DNA of 64,000 nucleotides. Origin: Mesorhizobium loti R88b (GTDB taxonomy: Bacteria; Pseudomonadota; Alphaproteobacteria; Rhizobiales; Rhizobiaceae). The translations under genes and the position numbers were made by a program. The stretch covers positions 3,535,001 to 3,599,000 of the forward strand of contig NZ_CP033367.1 of NCBI RefSeq assembly GCF_013170845.1, given 5' to 3'. Positions 1 through 8,552 of the stretch are shown here, piece by piece (position 1 is the first letter of the stretch; every line of letters begins with the position of its first letter). Under the pieces are notes generated by a model. The model was not told where the DNA came from. It did not search any database and saw only the letters and a program-made list of their open reading frames with translations.

Positions 1-555
1 TTCGCTCATCGAGTCGAAACAGTCGAAGCCGGTGCCGAAATCGAGCGTGGCGGCGTCGATAGCGCCGCAGGCCGGTTTCGGCGCAGCCGTGCTGCCGACA
101 GGCGCGATGGCGACATCGACTGTCGAGCCGCGGGAATGGGTTGACAGTTCGCCGACATAACCTTTGGCGATGAGGTCGCCGCGCTTGACCTTCGGATACC
201 ATTGCGGATCGGGCGGGCCACCTTCACGCGTCCATTCGCCCATGTCGGTCACCGCACGGGCAGGGCGGTAGCAGTCGAACACGACCAGCGTCAGGCCCTT
301 CACGGCGATCGACTTCTGGACACCGGCGAGAGCTTGCGCCGCCTGCAAGGTGAGAATGCAGACCGGCGCGTCATAGCCGCTCACCTTGCGGTGCAGGAAA
401 TCATCAGATCCGGCGTAGCGGATGTCCTGGCGGATCGAGGGGTCGATATCGGCAAGCCGAACAAAGCCCGCAGGGAGGGGGCTGGCATGCGCGGGCAGAA
501 CGAAAGCCGCAACAGCCAGCGCGCAAAAGCCAATGCGTTGAATCGCCTGGCGCAT
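1..555 (-). CDS. VanX-like D-alanyl-D-alanine dipeptidase (3' end outside window)
   Basis: Reading the minus strand from an ATG at 555 gives 185 open codons to the window edge. The protein starts with a signal peptide (MRQAIQRIGF, hydrophobic core, cleavage after AHA). It contains LADIDPSIRQDIRYAGSDDF, then FDCYRP and the zinc-site pattern STHSRGSTVDVA (H-x-x-G and D), then FGTGFDCF. These are hallmarks of peptidase family M15D, zinc enzymes that cleave D-Ala-D-Ala. The C-terminal catalytic E-W-H segment would lie beyond base 1. The gene starts 18 bases after the pbpC stop and no clear Shine-Dalgarno is visible, so it is probably co-transcribed with pbpC. A periplasmic role in peptidoglycan peptide turnover is inferred; vancomycin resistance is not implied, since no vanH or vanA homologue is present. 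Confidence 0.85.
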   Translation of the reverse strand, partial: MRQAIQRIGFCALAVAAFVLPAHASPLPAGFVRLADIDPSIRQDIRYAGSDDFLHRKVSGYDAPVCILTLQAAQALAGVQKSIAVKGLTLVVFDCYRPARAVTDMGEWTREGGPPDPQWYPKVKRGDLIAKGYVGELSTHSRGSTVDVAIAPVGSTAAPKPACGAIDAATLDFGTGFDCFDSMSE

Positions 556-573
556 TCTATTCAAGGAAGGCTT

Positions 574-2664
574 TCATTCAACAAACACTTTCACGCTCGC
601 CGCCCGCCCGGCCGCGTCGATCACGGTCAGCGTCGAGTAGCCTGCGCCGTCTGGCAGCCAGGTCGCGGTGCGGCGGCGGTCGATACCAGCGAGCGGCTTG
701 CCATTGGCCAGCCAGCGGAACGGCGCGCGGCCGCCTTGCAGTTTGAGCACCAGCGGCGAGGCATCGGCCGAATTCGTGGCGAGGTCGACGCGGGCGCCGT
801 CCGGCGGGAAGATGATGGTTGGGGCGGGTTCGGTCGCTGTTGCCTGCACCAGGCCGTCGGCGCCGGCGCCGAAGCGGGCGAGCGTCACCGGCAGGTCCTC
901 GCGCTTGGGGGTGAAGGCGCCGGGCGGCTTGCCCGGCAGCGGCACGGTGGCAAGGCCGGAGCGTACAAAGCCTTCGAACAGGATGGGGGCGGCCGAGACA
1001 TAGCCGGAAAGGCCCGGCACCGCGCCGGCATCGGGGCGGCCGACCCACACGCCCAGCACATAGCGGCCGTCGAAACCGACCGACCAGGCGTCGCGGTAGC
1101 CGTAGGAGGTGCCGGTCTTGTAGGCGATGCCGCGCTGCAAGGCGCCTTCCGGCGGTTTGACCCCCGACAAGATGTCGATGATCTGCCAGTTCGCCTGGTC
1201 GTTGAGAATGGTGGCGGCGGTGCGTTCGGCATTGGCCGGCTCGGTGCCGTCATGCAACGTGTGCGTCTTGCCGCCATTGGCGAGCCCCGTATAGAGCTGG
1301 ACCAGGTCGCGCAGCGTGACGCCAACGCCGCCGAGGCCGATAGCCAGGCCCGGTGCTTCGTTGACCGGCAGGATCGGGTTGACGCCGGCCTGGCGGAAGC
1401 GCGCCATCAGCCGCGCCGGACCGACCGCGTCGAGCACGCGGATCGCGGGCACGTTGAGCGACAGCTGCAGCGCCTGGCGGATGCTGACATCACCCTGGTA
1501 ACCCATGTCGAAATTCTTGGGCCTGTAGCCGCCGAAATCGACCGGGCTGTCCTCGATCAGCGTTTCCTGCGCCACCAGTCCCTGTTCGAAGGCGAGGCCA
1601 TAGATGAACGGCTTCAGCGTCGATCCGGGCGAGCGCACGATCTTGGTCATGTCGATCCAGCCGGAGCGGCTGGCGTCGAAGAAATTGGCGGAGCCGACTT
1701 CGCCAAGAATGTCGCCGGTGCGGGAATCGGCCAGCACCATGGCGACGGACAGACGCGGTCCAAGCTTGGTGGCGGCGTCGCGCGCCACCTGTTCCAGCCC
1801 TTGCTGGACACTTTTGCGGATCGTCAGCTTGAGCGGCTGGCCGGGAACGGCCCTGGGCAGCATCGCATAGGCGGCGTGCGCGGCGAGTGCCGGCAAGGTG
1901 CGGCGCAGGCCCGACACGTCGTCAAGTGCTGCGCGCGCCGCCTCGCGTTCGCCGATCAGGCCTGATGAGACCATGCGGGTCAGCACCCGGTCGCGGGCGG
2001 CATGCGCGATCTCCAGGTTGCGGTCGGGGCGGCGCTTTTCCGGCAATTGGGGCAGGGCGACGAGCAAGGCGGCTTCCGAGACGGTGAGCCGCTTCGGCTC
2101 CTTGCCGAAATAGGCGAGCGAGGCGGCCCGCACCCCTTCGAGATTGCCGCCATAGGGCGCCAGCGTCAGGTAGCGTTCGAGGATCTCGCGCTTGGACAGC
2201 CGGCGCTCGATCTGGATGGCGCGCAGCATCTGCTTGATCTTGGAGCCGAGGCTGCGGCTTTCGCGCGGCTCGATCAGGCGTGCGAGCTGCATCGACAAGG
2301 TCGAGCCGCCTGAGACGATGTGGCCGCTGGTGATGAGCTGGCCGGCGGCGCGGCCAAGCGCCAGCAAGTCGATACCCTCATGATCCCAGAAACGCTTGTC
2401 CTCATAGGTGACCAGCATGTCGACGAACTGCTTGTCGACCTGGTCGAGATGGGTTTCGAGCCGCCAGTAGCCGTCCGGCGTGGCGAAGGCACGCAGCAGC
2501 TGGCCATCGCGGTCCTGGACTTCGGTGGAGACCGTGAGTTCCGCCGGAAGTGGGGGCGGGAAGGCACGATCGAGTTCCCAGAGGGAAGCCGCTGAAACGG
2601 CGAGGATGCCGGCGCAGGAGGCTAGCGTTATGGCTGCCCGGCGAAGGAATTTTCTGGAGAGCAT
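574..2664 (-). CDS. pbpC: Penicillin-binding protein 1C (bifunctional glycosyltransferase/transpeptidase)
   Basis: 696 residues with one N-terminal membrane anchor (about 10-28). The GT51 glycosyltransferase domain follows, with its catalytic EDKRFWDHEG at 88-97. The transpeptidase domain carries the three penicillin-binding motifs: S349-T-L-K352, S403-L-N405 and K517-T-G519. The C-terminal 90 residues (from about IIFPPDGARV) match the PBP1C-specific C-terminal domain. Length and order are normal for PBP1C. It polymerises and may cross-link peptidoglycan strands on the periplasmic face. The gene follows the alpha-2-macroglobulin-like gene on the same strand, a pairing well known in Proteobacteria. 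Its GAGGGGG ribosome-binding site lies in the edge of the palindromic repeat at 2672-2723. Confidence 0.96.
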   Translation of the reverse strand: MLSRKFLRRAAITLASCAGILAVSAASLWELDRAFPPPLPAELTVSTEVQDRDGQLLRAFATPDGYWRLETHLDQVDKQFVDMLVTYEDKRFWDHEGIDLLALGRAAGQLITSGHIVSGGSTLSMQLARLIEPRESRSLGSKIKQMLRAIQIERRLSKREILERYLTLAPYGGNLEGVRAASLAYFGKEPKRLTVSEAALLVALPQLPEKRRPDRNLEIAHAARDRVLTRMVSSGLIGEREAARAALDDVSGLRRTLPALAAHAAYAMLPRAVPGQPLKLTIRKSVQQGLEQVARDAATKLGPRLSVAMVLADSRTGDILGEVGSANFFDASRSGWIDMTKIVRSPGSTLKPFIYGLAFEQGLVAQETLIEDSPVDFGGYRPKNFDMGYQGDVSIRQALQLSLNVPAIRVLDAVGPARLMARFRQAGVNPILPVNEAPGLAIGLGGVGVTLRDLVQLYTGLANGGKTHTLHDGTEPANAERTAATILNDQANWQIIDILSGVKPPEGALQRGIAYKTGTSYGYRDAWSVGFDGRYVLGVWVGRPDAGAVPGLSGYVSAAPILFEGFVRSGLATVPLPGKPPGAFTPKREDLPVTLARFGAGADGLVQATATEPAPTIIFPPDGARVDLATNSADASPLVLKLQGGRAPFRWLANGKPLAGIDRRRTATWLPDGAGYSTLTVIDAAGRAASVKVFVE

Positions 2665-2671
2665 GGCGCTG

Positions 2672-2723
2672 CCCCCTCATCCGCCTGCCGGCACCTTCTC
2701 CCCGTCCTTGGACGGGGAGAAGG
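2672..2723. repeat. REP-like palindromic intergenic element
   Basis: A perfect 13-base-pair stem (2694-2706 with 2711-2723, loop CTTG) follows a CCCCCTCATCCG edge. The same architecture (CCCCCTCA edge, then a C-rich/G-rich hairpin) recurs at 46333-46387 in opposite orientation and, diverged, at 34738-34896. It sits between the alpha-2-macroglobulin and pbpC genes, and its edge supplies the G-rich ribosome-binding site of pbpC. Confidence 0.8.
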
Positions 2724-2773
2724 AAGCTGTCATGAGCGCAATCGCCATTTGCATGATCGCCACCATCGGCACC

Positions 2774-5700
2774 TTACGGGGCCTTGATCTCCATCACGCC
2801 GGTGGCGGTGCGGGCCGAGTATTGCGGCCGGTACATGTCTTCCACCGTTGCCGCCGGGTGCGCATAGGTACCAGGCGTCACGGCGCGCACGACATAGGCC
2901 ATCGTCAGATTGTGGTCGTGGTCGCCGTCAGCCGGGTTGAATGCCGCGACGAACCGGTCGTCGCGGAACTCGAGGTGCGCGGCGTCGGTCTGTGCCAGCC
3001 AGGAGAAGTTCGTCAACTGGGCGCTGGAGACCAGGCCTGGATTGTCGATCTCGAAGCCGGCTGGCAACAGGTCGGTGACCAGCAGGCGCGAAGGCCAGCT
3101 GTTCTGCTCGGTGACTTTGAGCACGACGACATAGCGCTCGTTCTGGGTTGCCTCCGTCACATTGGCTTCGGTGCCATCGAGCTTGTAGTAGGTGCGGTCG
3201 ATGGTGAAGCCGTCACCGCCAGCCGGCAAGGGCTGGATCGGCGACGCCACGGTGGTGACGACGGCCTGCAGCGGGGTCTTGCCGGTGTTGGCGATTTCGA
3301 GCGGGCTGTCGACCAGCTCGGAGCCGTTGACCTGGTTGGAATAGCCGCCCGAATGCGGCGCGCCATTGACCGTCAGTGTGATCGAGTCGTTGCCTTCCTT
3401 GAGCGCGCGGGCCGCCAGCAGCATCCAGGAATCGTCCTGGGTGCTGGTCCAGCGGACTTCGGCGCGTTCCCTGGTCACCAGCTTGATCAATTCGGGCACG
3501 ATCGTCGATACCGGCTTCGATTCCGCCGCCAGTGAAAGCATTGCCGCGCCGTCACGCAGCGGCGAGCCATAGTCGGAGCGGTAGTAGTCGTAGTCGGTCT
3601 GCGACTTGGCGAGCTGCAGCGCGGTCTTGAACGTTGCTTCCGAGCGCTGGGTATCGCCATAGAGCGCAAGGCTCGCCGCCAGCTGGGCAACGGCCATCGG
3701 GCTCGAGAAGGCTTCGAGCTGGGTGTCCGCATAGTAGCGCAGATCGCCGATCGAGGCCTTCTTGTTGCGAGCCAGAACATAGAGGGCGTAGGCGATCTCG
3801 CTGCCGCGGTCCTGGACGCTCTGGTCGTAGCCTAGCGAGTTCTGCAGATTGCTCAGCGCCTGGTTCATGGCGAGAGCCGGCACATCGTATTTCTGCTCGC
3901 GCGCCCTGGTCAGGAATTCGCTGACATAGGCGTCGAGCCACAGATCGCCCGAACCCGGGCCCCACAGGCCGAAGCTGCCGGACGAAGACTGGTAGCTCAG
4001 CACCTTGTAGATGGCATCCTGGATGCGGCCGTGCAGGTCGGGGTCGCTTTCCATGCCGATGCCGGAGGCCATGTCATTGACATAGAGAAGCGGCATGGCG
4101 CGGCTGGTGGTCTGCTCGGCGCAACCATAGGGGTAGCGGTCGAGCGTCATCAGCAATGACGGCACGTCGAAGGCCGCGGCCTGCGAAACGCCGACACTGA
4201 CGGAAGCGCCTTCAAGCAGACTTGCCGCCAGCAGTTCCTTGTCGACGCGCAATGCGCCGCCATTGCCCTTGAGGTCGACCACAAGGCGCGTGGTGACCGG
4301 CAATTGCGCCGGGCGCACCGGCACGTAGAGCGTCTGTTCGACCTTGGTGCCGTCGGCGTGCGCCAGCTTGATGGTGAGCGAGGCGTTGCCCGCCGTCTTT
4401 GCGATCAACGGCACGGTCAGTGTCTGGCGCTTGCCCTGGGCGAGCGTCAGCTTCTGGGGCAGGGGCTTGTCGCCGGTCGACAGGTCGCCCGTCGTGTCGA
4501 TCGAGAAGGCATAGTCGCCGGCCGGGCCGTCGGTGTCGGCCACGTCGAGCCGCATGACGGCGTTGTCGCCAGGTGCCAGGAAGCGCGGCAGGCCGGCGGT
4601 GATGACGACGGGATCGCGCACGATGACATCCGACTGGGCATGGCCGACCGCTTCTTTGGTCCAGGCGACAGCCATGATGCGCACGGTGCCGTTGAACTGC
4701 GGGATGTCGAAGTCGATTCGAGCCTTGCCGTCGGCATCGAGCTGGACCGGGCCGGAGAAGAAGGCGACCAGCTTTTCGGTGGGCGGGCTGCCTTGCGTCT
4801 GCATGTTGGCGCCGTCACCGCCGGTCCTGAGCTTGCCGGTGGTGCCCAGCGAGCCGTCGATCAGGCGGCCATAGATGTCGCGGATCTCCATGCCCAGCAT
4901 GCGCTGGCCGAAGAACCAGTTCTCCGGATCCGGTGCCTTGTAGTTGGTCAGGTTGAGGATGCCGACATCGACCGCGGCGACCATGACGTAAGCGTTGGTG
5001 CCCGGCTGCACGCCTGCCACGGAAACCGGGATCGACAACTGCTGGCGCGGCATCGTCTTGTCCGGCGGAGTCAAGGTAACGGCGAGCTTCTTCGAGCCCG
5101 GATCGACCGTCAGCCATTTCACGCCGATGGCGCGGGCCGGCATGCGCGTTTCCTGCGCATCGCCCGGCCGGAACAGGGTTGCCGTGACATAGGCGCCGGC
5201 ACCCCAGTCGTCACCGACCGGAATGTCGACGGTGCTGCCGCCGACCGGCACTGACGCCGTGATGGTCTTCAGCAGCTTGTCGGAACCGATATTGATCAGA
5301 AGTTCGCCGGCAAAATGCGGCGAGATTTTCAGCTTGGCCACTTCGCCCGCGGCATAATTGTCCTTGTCGAGGGCGATCTCCAGGCCATCAGGCGTTTCAG
5401 TGGTGGTCGAGGCGACATACCAGCCGGCATCGAACTCATAGCTGGTGGCAGGCCCCTCTGGATCAGAGGTTTCGACCTCGAGCCGATACTGGCCCCAATC
5501 GACCGGCACGGAGACGGTGGCGTCGCCATCGGCGCTGAGGTCGACCTGGCCGTTGGCGATGGACTTTGTGAGGTCAACCGCCTCGTAGTTCCAGGAGTTG
5601 TTGGAGCGGTACCACTGGTAATTGCGTTCGACCTTGACCAGCGACCACTGTGCGCCCTTCAGCGCCTCACGCTTGCCGGCCGGATCGACGGCGATCAGGC

Positions 5701-8272
5701 TGAACTTGGCCGTGCCGCCCTGCGGCACTTCGCCGTCGGCGAAGTCCGGACGAATGCCGATCATATGGCCTTGCGGGCGGATGCCGATGTTGAGCGAGCG
5801 CTCGATGGCGCGGCCACCGGTTTCGCGCATGCGTACCGTCACCTTGCCGTTGACCAGCTTGGTGGTCGAGGGCAACTGGTCGACGGTAACAGGGAAGGTC
5901 GCCTTGCCGTCATCGCCAACCACCGGCAGGTTGGTCAGCGGCGTGACCGTGGGCTGCGCCGACTGCTCGTCGGCGAGGCCGAAGGAAAAGTTGGGGAAGC
6001 GGTCCCAGTCGCGCGCCGTCGACAGCGTCAGCTCGCCTTCCAGTGCCAGGCCCGCCGCCGGCGCGCCATAGAGGAAGCGCCCGTCAATGTTGATGTTGGC
6101 GGTTTCGCCCCGCTCGATTTCCTGCTTGTCGGCCTTCATGTCGAATTCGATGCGATCCGGCACGAAGTCCTCGACCAGGAACATCTGGCTGGCCACCGCC
6201 GGCTGCTTGGGATCGGTGTAGATCGACACCGACCAGGTGCCGCGCATGGCGTTGGGTTCGAGCGGCAGGTCGACGGCATGGCCGCCGGCCGAAGCGCCGT
6301 CGCTGACGATGCGGCGATCCTCGACACCGTCGGGACGCGAGAAGATGAAGGTCAGCGGGAGGTTTTCGACCGCCTTGGCGGCACCGTCGCGGGCAAGGGC
6401 CGCGACATGGACATCCTCGCCGGCACGGTAGATGCCGCGCTCGGTCCAGGCATAGACGTCGAGCGCGCCAGGTGCCGCGCGTCCGGTGACGCCACGGTCG
6501 GACAGGTCGAAGCCGGCCTTGGACATGTCGAGGAAGACGAAATCATTGTCGCCCTGCTTGGCCATCAGCACGGCCGGTACCATGCCGCCGTCCCCGCGCG
6601 TCAGGCCTGGGTTGAAGACGGCGTGGCCGTCCGCATCCGAGGTCGCGGTGCCGAGAACCTCGTTGTTCCTGGCAACCAGCGTCAGTTCGGCGCCGGCAAT
6701 CGGCTTGGCGCTGCCCAGCGAACGGGCAAAGACATTGAGCCCGTCCTGGCCGGTATAGGTCGACAGGCCGATGTCGGAAACGACGAACCACTGCGTGGCC
6801 ATCTGACCGGAATCGTCACTCTTGTCGTTGACGGCCTTGGCGGTCAGCACATAGACGCCGGGCTTGCGCTGCGGCAGCGCCTGGTCGACCGGGAACGAGG
6901 TGGTGACCTCCTTGTTGAGGTCGTTGACGATGTCGAGCTGGCCCTGCCAGACCGGCGCGCCCATCTGCTCGGTAATGTTGGAGATGTCATAGCTGTCGAG
7001 CTGGTGCAGGAACTGGTAACCCGACAGAAGCTGCGCCAGCGAACGATCGCCGATGCGGTAGAGCTTCATCTCGGCGGCGTTCATGTTGACGGTGACGATC
7101 GGGATGCCACGGCGTGCGCCGGCCGGCAGCACGAAGCTGTCGCCGGTGAAGCGGGCGGACGGCGCGCGGTCCTGCACGTAGATCGACAGCACCACGGGAG
7201 CGGCGGTCACTTCGCCGATTGCCGCCGGCAGGCCGGCGCGGAAGGTGACGTCGTAATGCTGGCCATGCTCCAGGCCCTCGACGCAGATCTGCTTGTCCTT
7301 GGCCTCGACGCCCTTCGGCGGCGCATTGTCGACGGTGACGAACTGCGCATAGTCGACACCGGTCTTGACCAGTTCCTCGGAGAACTGCGCGCATATGCGC
7401 GGCGCGCTGGTGTCGGCATCGACGCTGTGGTCGATGACACGGAAACCCTTGCGGGCCTTCAGATCGGCATAGTCGGCCTGGACGGCCGGCGACGTTACCA
7501 GAGCAAGGCTCGCCTCATAGGCCTGCAGGGCAGGGCGGTAGAGGTCACGCTTGTCGAGGCCGGCGCCGAGCAGGGCCAGCACGTCGGCGCGGGTCTTGGT
7601 GGTGCGCAGCAGCTTGTAGGCGTTGAAGGCAGCCGAAGTGCCGTTCATCGGCAAAGTGGATACTTCCGCGGTACTGGCAGTGGGCTGCACGGCGAGCGTT
7701 TCGCGGGCCAGATTGAGCCAGAGCTGGCCGTCGTCGGGCATCACCGAGACAGCGGCCTCATATTTCTGCATGGCGGCGCGATGGTCGCCTGTCTGAACCG
7801 CCTGTTCGGCGGAGCCGATCAGGGCCGCCATGCCTTCGGTGGGCTTGTTATAGGCCGGACCGAGCAGCGTGTTGCGGTATTGCTGGGCCTGATCGGCCAT
7901 CCAGTTGGGGAAGAAGGCCAGTGCTGGCGGGGCGCCAATATCGGGATCGCCGTCAATGTTGACGATCTTGCCGGCGACCGCGCCGTTGAACGGCTTCAAC
8001 TGGTTGTAGTCGGATTTGAGAAAGCACCATTTGGCCTTGGTGTTGTAGGTGAAGGCGCGGCAGGCCGGATCGCCAAGGCATGTCGTCTTGCACTGGTCGA
8101 GCGTGACATTCTGGTCGGATCTGAGATCAAAGCCGAAATAATCGGAATTGTCTGATGTTGCGATTCGCCGGGCCTCGGCCGCGTGCGCGACACTGTTCCA
8201 GGTTAAAACATTGGCCAAGGCGAAGAAAAGAAGGATAAGGATCGACAGACCACGAGCCGCGCGCATTGCCAT
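2774..8272 (-). CDS. Alpha-2-macroglobulin family protein (large, YfhM-type)
   Basis: 1832 residues with an N-terminal signal peptide (about 1-31, ending SVAHA). A cysteine-rich PAN/apple-like module follows at about 39-90 (CKTTCLGDPACRAFTY). A long array of MG-type beta domains leads to the thioester region DRYPYGCAEQTTSR with C1384-A-E-Q1387, so the Cys-x-x-Gln pair needed for the thioester bond is intact. Bacterial members are periplasmic protease traps thought to protect the cell after envelope breach, working beside PBP1C; pbpC is directly downstream here. The start at 8272 has GGAGGG five bases upstream. The N-terminal PAN-like module resembles that of other large rhizobial members and is absent from short ECAM-type proteins, as far as I can recall. 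Confidence 0.93.
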   Translation of the reverse strand: MAMRAARGLSILILLFFALANVLTWNSVAHAAEARRIATSDNSDYFGFDLRSDQNVTLDQCKTTCLGDPACRAFTYNTKAKWCFLKSDYNQLKPFNGAVAGKIVNIDGDPDIGAPPALAFFPNWMADQAQQYRNTLLGPAYNKPTEGMAALIGSAEQAVQTGDHRAAMQKYEAAVSVMPDDGQLWLNLARETLAVQPTASTAEVSTLPMNGTSAAFNAYKLLRTTKTRADVLALLGAGLDKRDLYRPALQAYEASLALVTSPAVQADYADLKARKGFRVIDHSVDADTSAPRICAQFSEELVKTGVDYAQFVTVDNAPPKGVEAKDKQICVEGLEHGQHYDVTFRAGLPAAIGEVTAAPVVLSIYVQDRAPSARFTGDSFVLPAGARRGIPIVTVNMNAAEMKLYRIGDRSLAQLLSGYQFLHQLDSYDISNITEQMGAPVWQGQLDIVNDLNKEVTTSFPVDQALPQRKPGVYVLTAKAVNDKSDDSGQMATQWFVVSDIGLSTYTGQDGLNVFARSLGSAKPIAGAELTLVARNNEVLGTATSDADGHAVFNPGLTRGDGGMVPAVLMAKQGDNDFVFLDMSKAGFDLSDRGVTGRAAPGALDVYAWTERGIYRAGEDVHVAALARDGAAKAVENLPLTFIFSRPDGVEDRRIVSDGASAGGHAVDLPLEPNAMRGTWSVSIYTDPKQPAVASQMFLVEDFVPDRIEFDMKADKQEIERGETANINIDGRFLYGAPAAGLALEGELTLSTARDWDRFPNFSFGLADEQSAQPTVTPLTNLPVVGDDGKATFPVTVDQLPSTTKLVNGKVTVRMRETGGRAIERSLNIGIRPQGHMIGIRPDFADGEVPQGGTAKFSLIAVDPAGKREALKGAQWSLVKVERNYQWYRSNNSWNYEAVDLTKSIANGQVDLSADGDATVSVPVDWGQYRLEVETSDPEGPATSYEFDAGWYVASTTTETPDGLEIALDKDNYAAGEVAKLKISPHFAGELLINIGSDKLLKTITASVPVGGSTVDIPVGDDWGAGAYVTATLFRPGDAQETRMPARAIGVKWLTVDPGSKKLAVTLTPPDKTMPRQQLSIPVSVAGVQPGTNAYVMVAAVDVGILNLTNYKAPDPENWFFGQRMLGMEIRDIYGRLIDGSLGTTGKLRTGGDGANMQTQGSPPTEKLVAFFSGPVQLDADGKARIDFDIPQFNGTVRIMAVAWTKEAVGHAQSDVIVRDPVVITAGLPRFLAPGDNAVMRLDVADTDGPAGDYAFSIDTTGDLSTGDKPLPQKLTLAQGKRQTLTVPLIAKTAGNASLTIKLAHADGTKVEQTLYVPVRPAQLPVTTRLVVDLKGNGGALRVDKELLAASLLEGASVSVGVSQAAAFDVPSLLMTLDRYPYGCAEQTTSRAMPLLYVNDMASGIGMESDPDLHGRIQDAIYKVLSYQSSSGSFGLWGPGSGDLWLDAYVSEFLTRAREQKYDVPALAMNQALSNLQNSLGYDQSVQDRGSEIAYALYVLARNKKASIGDLRYYADTQLEAFSSPMAVAQLAASLALYGDTQRSEATFKTALQLAKSQTDYDYYRSDYGSPLRDGAAMLSLAAESKPVSTIVPELIKLVTRERAEVRWTSTQDDSWMLLAARALKEGNDSITLTVNGAPHSGGYSNQVNGSELVDSPLEIANTGKTPLQAVVTTVASPIQPLPAGGDGFTIDRTYYKLDGTEANVTEATQNERYVVVLKVTEQNSWPSRLLVTDLLPAGFEIDNPGLVSSAQLTNFSWLAQTDAAHLEFRDDRFVAAFNPADGDHDHNLTMAYVVRAVTPGTYAHPAATVEDMYRPQYSARTATGVMEIKAP

Positions 8273-8552
8273 AACACCCTCCAGACAACTGCAATCGTGC
8301 GGGCATGTTCAAGCTTCAGCCAAGCTTGTCAACGCGCGAACGAGGCAGGTTCCGCCTGCCAACGGTTTATTTCCCGGCCAAGGACCGGTATGCGAACAGT
8401 AACCTCCACGGGACAGGGGATCACGCTTTCTTGCGGAAACGCAGAAGGTGTGAATTCCAAGCCCGTCCTATTTCAGACAATTGGATTGTGGCCCCTTTAC
8501 GAGCGCTTCAGAACTTCATTCCAATTTTAGATTTTCAACCTAGGTTGTTTTA

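Noticed and set aside
1-555. Vancomycin-resistance vanX
   Set aside because: Only the dipeptidase family is shared; no vanH, vanA, vanR or vanS neighbours are present and its partners are cell-wall repair genes.
202-1965. 587-residue plus-strand open frame opposite pbpC
   Set aside because: The minus strand encodes PBP1C with all motifs; the plus-strand product is Arg/Gly/Ala-rich with no domain, a typical GC-rich shadow.
5315-8155. 946-residue plus-strand open frame opposite the alpha-2-macroglobulin gene
   Set aside because: Antisense shadow of a well-supported family member; no signal peptide, domain or ribosome-binding site.
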